Origin: Staphylococcus pasteuri
GTDB taxonomy: Bacteria; Bacillota; Bacilli; Staphylococcales; Staphylococcaceae
Direction: 5' to 3'
Length of the DNA: 56,188 bases
NCBI RefSeq assembly: GCF_003970495.1
Contig: NZ_RXWW01000010.1
Coordinates: 1-56,188, forward strand
The translations under genes and the position numbers were made by a program. Of this stretch, positions 17,876 to 28,100 are shown piece by piece (within the stretch, counting starts at the first letter, position 1; each line of letters begins with the position of its first letter). The notes under the pieces were generated by a model. The model was given only the letters and a program-made list of their open reading frames with translations, had not been told where the DNA came from and made no database searches.

Positions 17876-18847
17876 TTATATATTATATGATACATCATCA
17901 CCGAAATCAACTGATAATAAATATTTTGCACGCGCTTTATCATCATTCATTTGTTCAACCAATGGATCTATACCATCAAATTTTATTTCCGGTCTTAAGA
18001 AATGATGCCAATAAACAACTACACGTTCACCGTAAATATTTTCATCGAAATCGAAAATATTTACTTCGATAACTACTTCGGCTTTAGCTGGGTCATGGAA
18101 AGTTGGTTTAACACCTACATTAGCAACTCCACGGAACAGCTTTTGTTCTGCTCCGATTTCCATACTTACAGCGTATACACCTTTTTTTGGTAATAAGTAA
18201 TCATCGCTAGGATGAACATTTGCAGTTGGAAAACCAATAGTACGGCCTCGTTTTTCACCTTGAACTACAGTACCTTTGATTTTATATAAGTAACCCAATT
18301 CTTCATTGGCTTTTTGTAGTTCTCCATTTTGCAATGCTTCTCTAATAGCAGTCGTTGATATTTTTTCTTCGCCTAGTTCTTGTCTACCAACTATAGTAGT
18401 GTTAAAGTCTTCTACCTCATTTAACACTGACATGTTACCTTTACCGAATTTTCCAAATGTAAAATCAAATCCTGCAATAACTTCTTTAACATTATTTTTA
18501 ATAATATATTCTTCTATAAATTCTTCAGAAGTAACATTAGCAAATCTAGATGAAAAATTGATGACAATACAGTAATCAACACCATGTGCTTCAATCATGT
18601 CAATTTTATCAGAAAGTGGTGTTAAATAAGTTGTTCTTTTACGTTCTGGATTTAACACAACTGATGGATGCGGATCAAAGGTCATAACTGCTTTTTTCAA
18701 TCCGTGTGATTGCGCTTGTTCATCTAAAGTTTGAAAAACTTTATCGTGCCCTTTATGCATACCATCAAAGAAACCAAACGCCATCGCAACGTTTTCATTT
18801 ATTCTTTGATTTTCTTGAATTGGATGGGTAATTTCTATCACTTTCAT
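17876..18847 (-). CDS. ribF: Bifunctional riboflavin kinase / FAD synthetase
   Basis: RibF phosphorylates riboflavin to FMN and adenylates FMN to FAD. The 323-aa protein has the N-terminal nucleotidyltransferase domain (about 15-185) with GFFDGMHKGHDKV, the HxGH-type motif, and the C-terminal riboflavin kinase domain (about 190-315) with RGRTIGFPTANV. The ATG follows GGAGATTT closely. It lies 12 nt after truB and is co-transcribed with it; the truB-ribF-rpsO order is conserved in Firmicutes. Confidence 0.97.
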   Translation of the reverse strand: MKVIEITHPIQENQRINENVAMAFGFFDGMHKGHDKVFQTLDEQAQSHGLKKAVMTFDPHPSVVLNPERKRTTYLTPLSDKIDMIEAHGVDYCIVINFSSRFANVTSEEFIEEYIIKNNVKEVIAGFDFTFGKFGKGNMSVLNEVEDFNTTIVGRQELGEEKISTTAIREALQNGELQKANEELGYLYKIKGTVVQGEKRGRTIGFPTANVHPSDDYLLPKKGVYAVSMEIGAEQKLFRGVANVGVKPTFHDPAKAEVVIEVNIFDFDENIYGERVVVYWHHFLRPEIKFDGIDPLVEQMNDDKARAKYLLSVDFGDDVSYNI

Positions 18848-18859
18848 AATAAATCTCCT

Positions 18860-19777
18860 TTAATTAAATACTTTTTTAGGTTTTAATTCTCCTGGTTTAT
18901 CTGGATGTATGATATATATAGCCAACACTTTTTGTGATGCATTATCTACAAATACAAATTGATCATCATTAATGTTTTCGAACTGCTTTTTATAAAATTT
19001 TTGTCCGTTTAGGATGCGTTGTTTGATTTGATCATCTGTAACCATTTGTTGTGGTAAACCTTTCAAACCATATTCTATAGGAAACAATTTATCTTGTAAC
19101 GAATCATGCTCATGCAAATTTTTAATATCTTCTAATGACAAACTTTGTTCTAAATTAAAGCCTCCAGATTCAATACGAGTTAATAATGACATATGAGCAG
19201 GATACCCTAGTTTAGCACCTATATCAGTAGCTAGTGTTCGTATATATGTTCCTTTACCACAACTAACTGCTATATCAAAGTGACATTCTTCCCCATCAAA
19301 ACGTAATGGTGATGTACGTTTAATAATTTTTATAGTGGCTTGTCTTATTGGTCTTTCAACCGTTTCATTATTACGTGCATATTCATATAATCTTTTGCCG
19401 TTAACTTTAACGGATGAGTACATAGGTGGAATCTGTTCAATTGTACCTTCGAATTGTTTAATAACGTGATCTACTTGTTGTTCAGTTAAATCAGTTTCAG
19501 TAACCGATTTATGCTCAACTGTTTCTCCTGTCTGGTCTTCTGTAGTTGTGCTTCTTCCAATGGTTACTGTGGCTTCATATGCTTTCCCCATCTCCATAAC
19601 ATAATCGCTTACACGAGTCGCAGGCCCTACACAAATAGGTAATACGCCTGATACTTCAGGGTCTAATGTTCCAGTATGTCCTATTTTTTTAGTATTAAGT
19701 ATTTTTCTTAACTTAAATACTACATCATGGCTAGTTAAGCCTCTTTCTTTAAATACTGGTAATATACCGTTATACAT
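18860..19777 (-). CDS. truB: tRNA pseudouridine-55 synthase
   Basis: TruB makes pseudouridine 55 in the T-loop of tRNAs. It is 305 aa. The catalytic Asp is in [17 protein letters not shown] (about residue 40), and the [20 protein letters not shown] motif follows at about residue 110. A C-terminal PUA-like tail is present. It starts at ATG 19777 with AAGGTGTGAAACC upstream, is separated from rbfA by a hairpin-containing gap of about 160 nt, and reads directly into ribF. Confidence 0.97.
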   Translation of the reverse strand: MYNGILPVFKERGLTSHDVVFKLRKILNTKKIGHTGTLDPEVSGVLPICVGPATRVSDYVMEMGKAYEATVTIGRSTTTEDQTGETVEHKSVTETDLTEQQVDHVIKQFEGTIEQIPPMYSSVKVNGKRLYEYARNNETVERPIRQATIKIIKRTSPLRFDGEECHFDIAVSCGKGTYIRTLATDIGAKLGYPAHMSLLTRIESGGFNLEQSLSLEDIKNLHEHDSLQDKLFPIEYGLKGLPQQMVTDDQIKQRILNGQKFYKKQFENINDDQFVFVDNASQKVLAIYIIHPDKPGELKPKKVFN

Positions 19778-19893
19778 GGTTTCACACCTTTTTTATTATC
19801 AATATTATTATCCCTGGCTATTATACCACTACTAATTAGTAATATGATTCGTTTGATAGATATTTAAAATCTATTCAGTCATTTTATATGTAT

Positions 19894-19923
19894 TTAGCCT
19901 GAGAAAAAAGTTTCCCAGGCTAA
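19894..19923 (-). terminator. Hairpin after rbfA
   Basis: Stem TTAGCCTG-A-GAAA (19894-19906) with TTTC-C-CAGGCTAA (19911-19923), one mismatch. The minus-strand tail (AATACATATAAAA) is poor in T, so this may be a processing or attenuating hairpin rather than a full terminator. Confidence 0.55.
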
Positions 19924-19940
19924 GTGTTGTCATGCTATAT

Positions 19941-20291
19941 TTATTTATCTTGTTTGTGTAAATCTTGAATCATACGTTCGATTTTATTTCCGTATTCAAT
20001 GGATTCATCATATTCAAATGATAATTCTGGAATGATACGTAATCTCATGCGTGATCCAAGCTCAGATTTGATAAAGCCTTTAGCTTTTTCTAATGCTTTA
20101 AATGTGTTGTCGACTTCTTTTTTATCGCCTAAAACTGTTAAATAAACTTTTCCTTGAGATAAATCATTTGTTAATTCAACATCAGTAATTGTGATAAAAC
20201 CAACACGTGGGTCTTTCACTTTATTGTTAACGATATCCATGATTTCTTTTTTCATTTGTTCGCCAACACGTTCTGCTCTCATATTGCTCAT
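19941..20291 (-). CDS. rbfA: Ribosome-binding factor A
   Basis: RbfA is a small KH-fold protein that assists late 30S maturation and binds near the 5' end of 16S rRNA. I choose ATG 20291 (116 aa, [12 protein letters not shown]), 8 nt after AAAGGG, rather than the GTG three codons earlier that overlaps the ribosome site. Conserved segments are [20 protein letters not shown] and [16 protein letters not shown]. It follows infB across a structured gap of about 130 nt and belongs to the rimP-nusA-infB-rbfA ribosome/transcription cluster. Confidence 0.97.
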   Translation of the reverse strand: MSNMRAERVGEQMKKEIMDIVNNKVKDPRVGFITITDVELTNDLSQGKVYLTVLGDKKEVDNTFKALEKAKGFIKSELGSRMRLRIIPELSFEYDESIEYGNKIERMIQDLHKQDK

Positions 20292-20330
20292 CTTTGTCAC
20301 CCTTTCTAAATTTTTCTTTAGTTAAAATAA

Positions 20331-20402
20331 GAGGTGAGATCAAGGCAATTTTCTTTTCAGAAACTTAACGTTGTTTCAAAAAGTGTCGCCAGTCTCAACC
20401 TC
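20331..20402 (-). terminator. Imperfect long hairpin between infB and rbfA
   Basis: GAGGTGAGA (20331-20339) pairs with TCTCAACCTC (20393-20402) with one bulged base, enclosing a smaller GAAAC/GTTTC stem. A T-rich stretch (TTATTTTAAC) follows on the minus strand. The minus-strand start CGAGGTTGAGAC resembles the AGAGGTTGGGAC arm after rnjB, so both may belong to the same staphylococcal intergenic repeat type. Confidence 0.6.
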
Positions 20403-20422
20403 GAATAAATCATTAGTATAAA

Positions 20423-22597
20423 TTATCTTTTAATTTCAACCATTTCGAACGCTTCAATAATGTCGCCTTCTTTTAGGTCATTGTATTTTTCAATTGTAAT
20501 ACCACATTCATAACCTTGAGCAACTTCTTTAGCATCGTCTTTAAAACGTTTTAGTGTATCTAATTCACCTTCAAATTGTACGATACCATCACGGATAACA
20601 CGTACACCTGCATTACGTGTAATCTTACCGTCAGTAACATAACTACCTGCAATTGTACCAACTTTAGATACTTTAAATGTTTGACGTACTTCTGCTTGTC
20701 CAATCACTTGTTCTTCAAATTCAGGATCAAGTAAACCTTTCATTGCTGATTCAATTTCTTCGATAACGTTATAGATAACGCGATGTAAACGCATATCTAC
20801 ATTATCAGCTTCAGCAGCACGTTTTGCTCCTGAATCAGGACGAACGTTAAATCCGATGATAATACCATTTGATGCATTGGCTAATGTTACATCTGATTCA
20901 TTAATCGCACCTACAGCAGTGTGAATGATACGTACGTTTACACCTTCAACATCAATTTTCATTAATGATGCAGCTAATGCTTCAACAGAACCTTGAACGT
21001 CACCTTTAATAATCACGTTTAAGTCTTTCATTTCACCTTGTTTCATTTGTTCAAACAAGTTATCTAAAGTAACATTTTTACTTTCTTGACGTTGTTGGAT
21101 AACACTTTCTTCATGACGTGCTTCACCAATACGACGAGCTTGTTTTTCGTCTTTAAATACTACAAAGCGATCGCCTGCTTGAGGTACATCGTTAATACCA
21201 GTAATTTCAACTGGAGTTGATGGACCAGCAGTTTTAATACGTTGTCCTAAATCATTTACCATAGCACGAATACGTCCATACGTATTACCAACTACGATAG
21301 AATCACCTTGGTGTAATGTACCGTTTTGTACTAATAGTGATGCAGCTGGACCACGTGATTTATCTAATTCTGCTTCAATTACTGTACCTACAGCTTGTTT
21401 TTCTGGGTTAGCTTTTAATTCTTGTACTTCTGCTACTAAACCAATCATTTCTAATAAATTATCGATACCATCACCGCTTAAAGCTGAAAGTGGTACAAAG
21501 ATAGTATCGCCACCCCAGTCTTCAGGAATTAAACCATATTCTGTTAATTCTTGCATAACACGGTCTGGATTTGATGTTGGTTTGTCAATTTTATTAACTG
21601 CTACAATTGTTGGAACATTGGCTTCTTTCGCATGGTTAATTGCTTCAATAGTTTGAGGCATAACACCATCATCAGCAGCTACTACTAAAATTGTAATATC
21701 TGTCACTTGAGCACCACGTGCACGCATAGTAGTGAAAGCTGCGTGTCCTGGTGTATCAAGGAAAGTGATTTTTTTACCTTCATTTTCAATTTGATAAGCA
21801 CCAATATGTTGAGTGATACCGCCAGCTTCACCTGCTGTTACTTTAGTGTGACGAATTGAGTCTAGTAATGTTGTTTTACCGTGGTCAACGTGTCCCATGA
21901 TTGTTACTACTGCTGGACGCTCAATTGCATCTGGATCTTCTGATTCATCATCGAAATAAATTGATAAGTCTTCTTCTTCAATAACAACTTCTTCTTCGAT
22001 TTCAACACCATAGTCATCTGCAATTAACTCTAATGTCTCTTGATCTAATGATTGATTAATATTTGCAACAATACCTAATAAGAATAATTTTTTAACAATA
22101 CCTGAAGATTCAACATTTAACTTATCAGCTAATTCGCCAACTGTAATACCTTCTTGGTACGTAATTTTTGATGGCATTTCTTTAGGTTCTGCTTGTTGTT
22201 GGTTGTTTTGTTTTTGGTTGTTCTTTTTATTGTTTTTATTATTTTTGTTATTCTTATTATTTTTCTTATTATTGTTGTTATTTTGATTATTTTGGTTGTT
22301 TTGTTGTTTACCTTTGTTGTTTTTATTCTGACCACTTTGATTATTTGATTTATTATTATTTTGTTTCTGATTGTTTTGTTGTTTGTTTTCAGATTTTTTG
22401 TGATTATTTTGAGTATTTTTAGTGTTTTCTTTGCTTTGTTCTGGCTTGAACTTTTTGTCTAAAGCTTTAATTTGGTCGTCTTCTAAAGCTTGCATGTGAT
22501 TTGACACTTCAACGTTCATACTCTTTAATTCATCTATAATCTCTTTACTCTTTAGATTTAATTCTTTCGCATATTCGTAAATTCTTTGTTTACTCAT
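20423..22597 (-). CDS. infB: Translation initiation factor IF-2
   Basis: IF-2 is the GTPase that brings fMet-tRNA to the 30S subunit and promotes subunit joining. I choose ATG 22597 (724 aa, [13 protein letters not shown]), with GAGGAGTG 6-7 nt upstream. Domains: N-terminal IF2N repeat (1-55), an Asn/Lys/Gln-rich linker of about 85 residues, second IF2N (about 150-200), G domain with [17 protein letters not shown] and NKID motifs, then domains II-IV. The linker is encoded by AAT/AAC/AAA/CAA tracts and is low complexity, so its length is likely to vary between strains. The start lies 4 nt after the ylxQ stop, in the rimP operon. Confidence 0.98.
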   Translation of the reverse strand: MSKQRIYEYAKELNLKSKEIIDELKSMNVEVSNHMQALEDDQIKALDKKFKPEQSKENTKNTQNNHKKSENKQQNNQKQNNNKSNNQSGQNKNNKGKQQNNQNNQNNNNNKKNNKNNKNNKNNKKNNQKQNNQQQAEPKEMPSKITYQEGITVGELADKLNVESSGIVKKLFLLGIVANINQSLDQETLELIADDYGVEIEEEVVIEEEDLSIYFDDESEDPDAIERPAVVTIMGHVDHGKTTLLDSIRHTKVTAGEAGGITQHIGAYQIENEGKKITFLDTPGHAAFTTMRARGAQVTDITILVVAADDGVMPQTIEAINHAKEANVPTIVAVNKIDKPTSNPDRVMQELTEYGLIPEDWGGDTIFVPLSALSGDGIDNLLEMIGLVAEVQELKANPEKQAVGTVIEAELDKSRGPAASLLVQNGTLHQGDSIVVGNTYGRIRAMVNDLGQRIKTAGPSTPVEITGINDVPQAGDRFVVFKDEKQARRIGEARHEESVIQQRQESKNVTLDNLFEQMKQGEMKDLNVIIKGDVQGSVEALAASLMKIDVEGVNVRIIHTAVGAINESDVTLANASNGIIIGFNVRPDSGAKRAAEADNVDMRLHRVIYNVIEEIESAMKGLLDPEFEEQVIGQAEVRQTFKVSKVGTIAGSYVTDGKITRNAGVRVIRDGIVQFEGELDTLKRFKDDAKEVAQGYECGITIEKYNDLKEGDIIEAFEMVEIKR

Positions 22598-22601
22598 ATA
22601 A

Positions 22602-22916
22602 TCACTCCTCACGATATTCATCTATCATAGATAGCAATTTTTTGGCAAAACCTTGATCAGTTAAACCTACATTTACCCTCTCACCTTTACCAATAGCTAT
22701 CCCTAACTCTTCTCTAGTTCCAAATACCCTTAATGGCACTTTATAACTCGAAGTTTTATTTTGTATTAATTTCATAGTGTTAGGAGAAGCATCATTAGCT
22801 AATATAACTAATTTTATATTGCCTTTTTGCATATCATTGACAATAACTGATTCACCCGTTTTCACTTTGCCAGCTCTCATTGCAAGCCCTAAAAAATTAA
22901 ATATCTTCTCATTCAT
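22602..22916 (-). CDS. ylxQ: YlxQ, L7Ae-family RNA-binding protein
   Basis: A 104-aa protein of the L7Ae/L30e fold that binds kink-turn RNA ([15 protein letters not shown] ... [16 protein letters not shown]). Cellular function is not well defined. The gene sits between ylxR and infB in all Firmicute nusA operons, which suggests a role in ribosome or RNA biology. Its ATG overlaps the ylxR stop codon (22916), so the two are translationally coupled. Confidence 0.93.
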   Translation of the reverse strand: MNEKIFNFLGLAMRAGKVKTGESVIVNDMQKGNIKLVILANDASPNTMKLIQNKTSSYKVPLRVFGTREELGIAIGKGERVNVGLTDQGFAKKLLSMIDEYREE

Positions 22917-23200
22917 TATTTTGGAATCTCTTCTCTATAAATTAAACGAATAACCTCTTTATAAACAGGTTCTAATTGTTCTTTTGACGCTTTAAAATAT
23001 TTTTCTAAAACTTCTTTTTGTTGTGCGTTTTCTACTAATTGGACATCTTTAGAAACATAAGCACCTCGTCCTTGTTTCTTACCAGTAGCGTCAGCAAAAA
23101 TTTCGCCTTCTTTATTGATCACAACTCTAATCATATCTTTTTTAGGATGCATTTCATTCGATATGATACATTTACGCATTGGAATTTTTTTCTTTTTCAT
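22916..23200 (-). CDS. ylxR: YlxR, DUF448 RNA-binding-like protein
   Basis: A 94-aa basic protein of the YlxR/DUF448 family with the signature MRKCIISNEMHPKKDMIRVV and GRGAYVSKD. The family fold suggests nucleic-acid binding. In B. subtilis YlxR has been described as nucleoid-associated and in Clostridioides as an RNase P-interacting protein; neither can be tested here. It starts 20 nt after nusA with GGAGTGATG upstream and overlaps ylxQ. Confidence 0.93.
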   Translation of the reverse strand: MKKKKIPMRKCIISNEMHPKKDMIRVVINKEGEIFADATGKKQGRGAYVSKDVQLVENAQQKEVLEKYFKASKEQLEPVYKEVIRLIYREEIPK

Positions 23201-23219
23201 GTTACATCATCACTCCAAC

Positions 23220-24452
23220 CTATTTTTCTGTATCTTTATCTTCAACAGAAACGTCATCTGTTTCTTCTAATTCTTCATCTGTCTCAGCAGCTAATTCTGC
23301 AGTTGTTAAATTAGATTCTTCTAAATTCACATCATCAAATTCAACATCTTCGTCACCTGTATTGACTACTTCGTCCGCAATAGGTTCAGTTTCAATAACA
23401 GGATAAATACCCGCTTCACGTGCATCGCTTTCAGATTTGATATCAATTTTCCATCCAGTCAGTTTAGCAGCTAAACGTGCATTTTGACCACGTTTACCAA
23501 TAGCTAATGACAATTGATAATCTGGAACGACAACAACTGTTGATTGATTTTCTTCATCAACAATGACTTCTAATACTTGTGATGGACTTAATGCATTTCT
23601 TACAAATACTTTAGGGTCTTCATTCCATTGAACGATATCAATTTTTTCTCCACCTAGTTCTTCAACAACCGCTTCTACACGTGCACCTTTAGAACCTACA
23701 CATGCACCAACTGCATCGATATCAGGATTTTCAGAATAAACACTGATTTTAGAGCGATCGCCAGCTTCACGTGCAACAGATTTAACAATAACTGTACCGT
23801 CAAAGATTTCAGGTACTTCTTGTTCAAATAAACGTTTTAGTAAACCTGGATGGCTTCTTGAAACATAAATTTGAGGTCCTTTAGTTGTCTGTTCAACTTT
23901 ATTAACAAATACTTTGATTCGTTCGTTTGGAATGTAACTTTCATTAGGACTTCTTTCAGCCTCAGATAATACTGCTTCAATACGGCCTAAATTTACGTAT
24001 ACATATCTATGATCAACACGATCAATAACACCTGTTAAAATGTCTTCTTCTTTGTCGATAAATTCATCATAAAGAATTTCTCTTTCAGCATCTCTTAAGC
24101 GTTGCATAACAGCCTGTTTTGCAGCTTGAGCACCTACGCGTCCGAAATCTTGAGGTGTTACGTCTTCTTCGTAAATGTCACCAATTTCATATGCTGGATT
24201 TTTAACTAATGCTGTACTAATATCCACTTCTTCTCTGTCATCGAATACTTCTTCAACAACTTCTTTTCTTGCTATAACTTTGAAAGTACCTTCATCCATG
24301 TTTAACTCTACTCTCACGTTTCTAGCACTATCATAGTTTTTCTTATATGCTGTAATTAAAGCTGCTTCAATTGCATCAATTAAAACTTCTCTAGGAATTT
24401 TCTTTTCCTTTTCTAAATATTCAGTAGCTAATAATAATTCATTACTTGACAC
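23220..24452 (-). CDS. nusA: Transcription termination/antitermination factor NusA
   Basis: NusA binds RNA polymerase and modulates pausing, intrinsic termination and rRNA antitermination. The 410-aa protein has the N-terminal polymerase-binding domain (1-125), an S1 domain (about 135-200, ILTGVIDRVDHRYVYVNLG) and two KH domains (about 205-345, with VGACVGSKGARVEAV and LAIGKRGQNARLAAKL). A Glu/Asp-rich C-terminal tail of about 50 residues replaces the acidic repeats of proteobacterial NusA. The start is GTG 24452, 7 nt after GAGGAGG. It is the second gene of the rimP operon. Confidence 0.98.
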   Translation of the reverse strand: MSSNELLLATEYLEKEKKIPREVLIDAIEAALITAYKKNYDSARNVRVELNMDEGTFKVIARKEVVEEVFDDREEVDISTALVKNPAYEIGDIYEEDVTPQDFGRVGAQAAKQAVMQRLRDAEREILYDEFIDKEEDILTGVIDRVDHRYVYVNLGRIEAVLSEAERSPNESYIPNERIKVFVNKVEQTTKGPQIYVSRSHPGLLKRLFEQEVPEIFDGTVIVKSVAREAGDRSKISVYSENPDIDAVGACVGSKGARVEAVVEELGGEKIDIVQWNEDPKVFVRNALSPSQVLEVIVDEENQSTVVVVPDYQLSLAIGKRGQNARLAAKLTGWKIDIKSESDAREAGIYPVIETEPIADEVVNTGDEDVEFDDVNLEESNLTTAELAAETDEELEETDDVSVEDKDTEK

Positions 24453-24472
24453 GATTTTTCCTCCTCACCACG

Positions 24473-24940
24473 TTAAAGCATTACTGCGTGACGTGCTTTT
24501 GCAATTTTATTGCGTGGTATTTCTATCGTTTTAGTTTTAGATTTTTCTTTAACTTCTATTAGTATAATATCCTCTTTGACATCTTTTAAAATACCTAACC
24601 ATTCTTTTTCTTTTTCAATAGGTGCATAAAGTGATACAAAGATAGGATGTGTAATTGCATCTTTAAGTGCTTTTTCATTTTTAATAGGTCTTTCAGCACC
24701 TGGAGAAGCAACATCAAGGTAATACATTTCAGGTATAGGATCGTTTTCATCCATTGCTTCGCTGATTTTTTCAGATGCTAACGTACAATCATTTAAATCA
24801 ACGCCACCATCTTTATCTATAGAAATTCTTAAAAAATGATCTTTACCTTCTTTAACATACTCAATTTCAACTAGTTCAAAGTTAAGGTCATCTAATACGG
24901 GTTGAATAATAGGTTCTACTTGTTCAGCTATTTTACTCAT
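24473..24940 (-). CDS. rimP: Ribosome maturation factor RimP
   Basis: RimP assists 30S subunit maturation, acting at the 3' major domain. I choose ATG 24940 (155 aa, MSKIAEQVEPII), 5 nt after GGGAGG; an upstream ATG at 24961 has no ribosome site. The conserved patches FLRISIDKDGGVDLNDC and YYLDVASPGAERP are typical. It is the first gene of rimP-nusA-ylxR-ylxQ-infB with a clear promoter at 25024-25052 and a stable leader hairpin. Confidence 0.96.
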   Translation of the reverse strand: MSKIAEQVEPIIQPVLDDLNFELVEIEYVKEGKDHFLRISIDKDGGVDLNDCTLASEKISEAMDENDPIPEMYYLDVASPGAERPIKNEKALKDAITHPIFVSLYAPIEKEKEWLGILKDVKEDIILIEVKEKSKTKTIEIPRNKIAKARHAVML

Positions 24941-24965
24941 ACAGGCCTCCCTTTTAGGCAAATAG

Positions 24966-24993
24966 AAAAGAGCGGGTATATGCCCACTCTTTT
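24966..24993 (-). promoter_or_regulatory. Leader hairpin of the rimP-nusA-infB operon
   Basis: AAAAGAG-C-GGG (24966-24976) pairs with CCC-A-CTCTTTT (24983-24993), one C-A mismatch. AGGCAAA/TTTGCCT outside can extend the stem. On the minus strand TTTTCTATTT follows, so it could act as an attenuator. NusA autoregulation through leader hairpins is a plausible inference. Confidence 0.5.
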
Positions 24994-25023
24994 GCCTGAG
25001 TTACTAATTTTTTAAGCAACATA

Positions 25024-25052
25024 AGTATATCATAAGTTTCACTTGTAAACAA
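25024..25052 (-). promoter_or_regulatory. Promoter of the rimP operon
   Basis: Minus strand -35 TTGTTT (25047-25052), 17-nt spacer, -10 TATACT (25024-25029), about 85 nt upstream of rimP. Confidence 0.7.
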
Positions 25053-25137
25053 ATCACAGCATAATCACTATGGTTGTTCATTAAAATGAAATAGTTATTC
25101 TATAAATTGATTACTAAAATTAACTCTTATTTTAAAT

Positions 25138-28100
25138 TTACATATCGAAAATTGATAATTGTGCTTTATCAGGTAAGCCCGGTAATGAACCTAAATCATC
25201 TAAGTATTCAATTACTTTTTGTGATAGACCTGCTTTTTTATTTAAGTCTTCTTTTGATAAAAATGGTCCTTCTTCTCGCGCTTCAACAATTCTCTTAGCA
25301 ACGTTTTCCCCTAGTCCTGGAACAGCAATAAACGGTGGAATTAAACTGTCATCTTCAATTATGAAATCGAATGCTTGGCTTTTTTCAAGGCTGATAGGCT
25401 GCATGCGGTAACCACGATGTGCCATTTCATTCATAATTTCAAGAACAGTTAACACGTCTTTTTCTTTTTTGCCTAAATCCATATATCTTGAGTACATATC
25501 TTTAACTGTATTTTTAATACTTTCTTTATCTTTAATCATTGTAATTAAATCAAAATCAGATGCTCTAACAGTAAAGTATGATGCATAATAATATAGTGGA
25601 TGATGCACTTTGAAATACGCAATACGAACTGCCATTAATACATAGGCAGCTGCATGGGCTTTAGGGAACATGTATTTAATCTTACGACATGAATCTAAAT
25701 ACCAATCTGGGACATCATTTTCTTTCATAGCTTCAACCATTTCATCAGTCAAACCACGACCTTTACGCACAAACTCCATCGTTTTGAAGGCCATAGAAGG
25801 CTCTAACCCTGCATACATTAGATACACCATAATATCATCACGACAACCAATTACTGATGATAGATCACAAATGCCTGCACGGATTAATTCTTGTGCATTA
25901 CCTAACCAAACGTCTGTACCATGAGATAATCCTGAAATTTGAACTAACTCAGAGAAAGTAGTTGGCTTAGTATCTTCGAGCATTTGTCTTACGAATCCAG
26001 TACCGAATTCAGGGACGCCAAACGTACCTGTTTTACATAAAATTTCTTCTTCAGTAACGCCTAAACTTTCAGGACTACTAAAGATTTTCATCGTCTCTTT
26101 ATCATCAACAGGTATCGTATGAGGATCAATGCCAGATAAATCTTGTAACATACGTATCATTGTAGGATCATCGTGTCCAAGTATATCGAGTTTCAATACA
26201 TTATCATGAATTGAATGGAAATCGAAGTGTGTTGTCATCCAAGCTGAACTCTGATCATCGGCTGGATATTGTATTGGTGTAAAATCATAAATATCCATAT
26301 AATCTGGAACAACGATAATACCACCAGGGTGTTGACCTGTAGTTCTCTTAACGCCTGTACAACCTTTAACTAAACGGTCAACTTCTGCGCCACGTTTGTG
26401 AATACCTTGATCATTTAAATAACCTTTAACGAAACCGAATGCTGTTTTTTCAGCAACTGTACCGATAGTACCTGCACGGAAAACTTTATCTTCACCAAAC
26501 AATACTTTTGTATAGTTATGTGCATTGGGTTGGTATTCACCACTAAAGTTCAAGTCAATATCGGGTACTTTATCCCCTTTAAATCCTAAGAATGTTTCGA
26601 ACGGGATATCTTGTCCTTCTTTAATTAAATCATTACCACATTGTGAACATTTCTTATCAGGTAAATCAAATCCTGAACCAACAGAACCGTCATCAAAGAA
26701 CTCACTCGTTTTACAGTGCGTACAAATGTAATGAGGTGGCAATGGATTAACCTCAGTAATCTCTGTCATCGTTGCCACAAAACTTGATCCAACTGATCCA
26801 CGTGAACCAACTAAATAACCATCATTTAATGATTTTTTAACTAAACGTTGTGAAATTAGATAAATAACTGAGAAACCATTACCTATAATACTATCTAATT
26901 CTTTCTCTAAACGATCAATAACTATTTGAGGTAGGTCCTCGCCGTATAACTTTTTAGCATTGCTATAACTTAATTCTCGAATTTCCTCGTTAGCTCCATC
27001 CATTCTCGGTGTATATAGTTTGTCTTTAATCGGAACAACACGTTCAATTCGGTCAGCTAAAGCATTAGTATTAGTTACTACGAGTTCATATGCTTTTTCT
27101 TCGCCTAAAAAGTGTAACTCATCTAACATTTCATCAGTTGTTCTAAAATGTGCTTCTGGTAATGTCGAACGATTTAACGGATTACCTGGTTGTGAAGCAA
27201 TAAGTATTTTACGTGCAATAGCATCATGTTCATATAAATAATGTGCATTACCTGTCGCAATAACTGGGATATTCGCACTTTTACCCGCTTCTATTAATCG
27301 ATTATAGATTTCATGTAATGTTTCAGTATCTCTGATAAGTTCTCGATCGATTAAATCTTGATACAATGCAGGAGGTTGTACTTCTATAAAGTCATAATAT
27401 TTAGCTATTTTTTCAACTTCAGATTGATCACGTTGCATTACTGCAGTGAATAACTCACCTTCATCGCATGCAGTTCCAACAAGTATACCTTCTCTATATT
27501 CATTTAATAACGATCTAGGGATTCTAGGTGTTCTGTAATAATAAGTAACTAGCGATTCACTTACTATTTTAAATAGATTTTTCAATCCTTGTTGGTTTTG
27601 TACGATTAAAGTGACGTGTGAAGGTCTTGCCCTTTTATAAGCATCTTCATTGGTTAACTTTTTATTTATATCAATATGGTTAGTTACACCTAATTCTTTC
27701 ATTTGTTGTACCATTTTAATGAAAATATAAGCAGTTGCTTCGGTATCATAAATGGCTCTGTGATGTTGTGTTAAATCCACGCCATATTTTTTGGCAAGGA
27801 AATTCAAACCGTGTTTTCCGTATTCTGTATTGATTGTACGTGATAATTCTAACGTATCAATAACTCCGTTAGTTGATGGTCCAAAGCCTAATCGTTCATA
27901 ACCCGTGTCAATGAATCCCATATCGAAAGAAGCATTGTGAGCTACAAATATTGCGTCGCCAACCCATTCTTTAAATTCTGTAAGCACTTCTTCGATTTCT
28001 GGAGCATCTGTTAACATGTCATCTGTAATATGTGTCAAGTTAATGATTGTTTCGGATAGTTTTTCATGTGGGTTACTGAATCTCTCAAATTTATCAATGA

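Noticed and set aside
22129-22335. A second open frame inside infB, overlapping the Asn/Lys-rich linker
   Set aside because: It is an alternative frame of an A-rich low-complexity tract. It has no ribosome site and IF-2 is clearly encoded in the other frame.
22187-22448. CRISPR-like direct repeats
   Set aside because: The repeats are irregular Asn/Lys/Gln codon runs inside infB, without constant repeat length or spacers.
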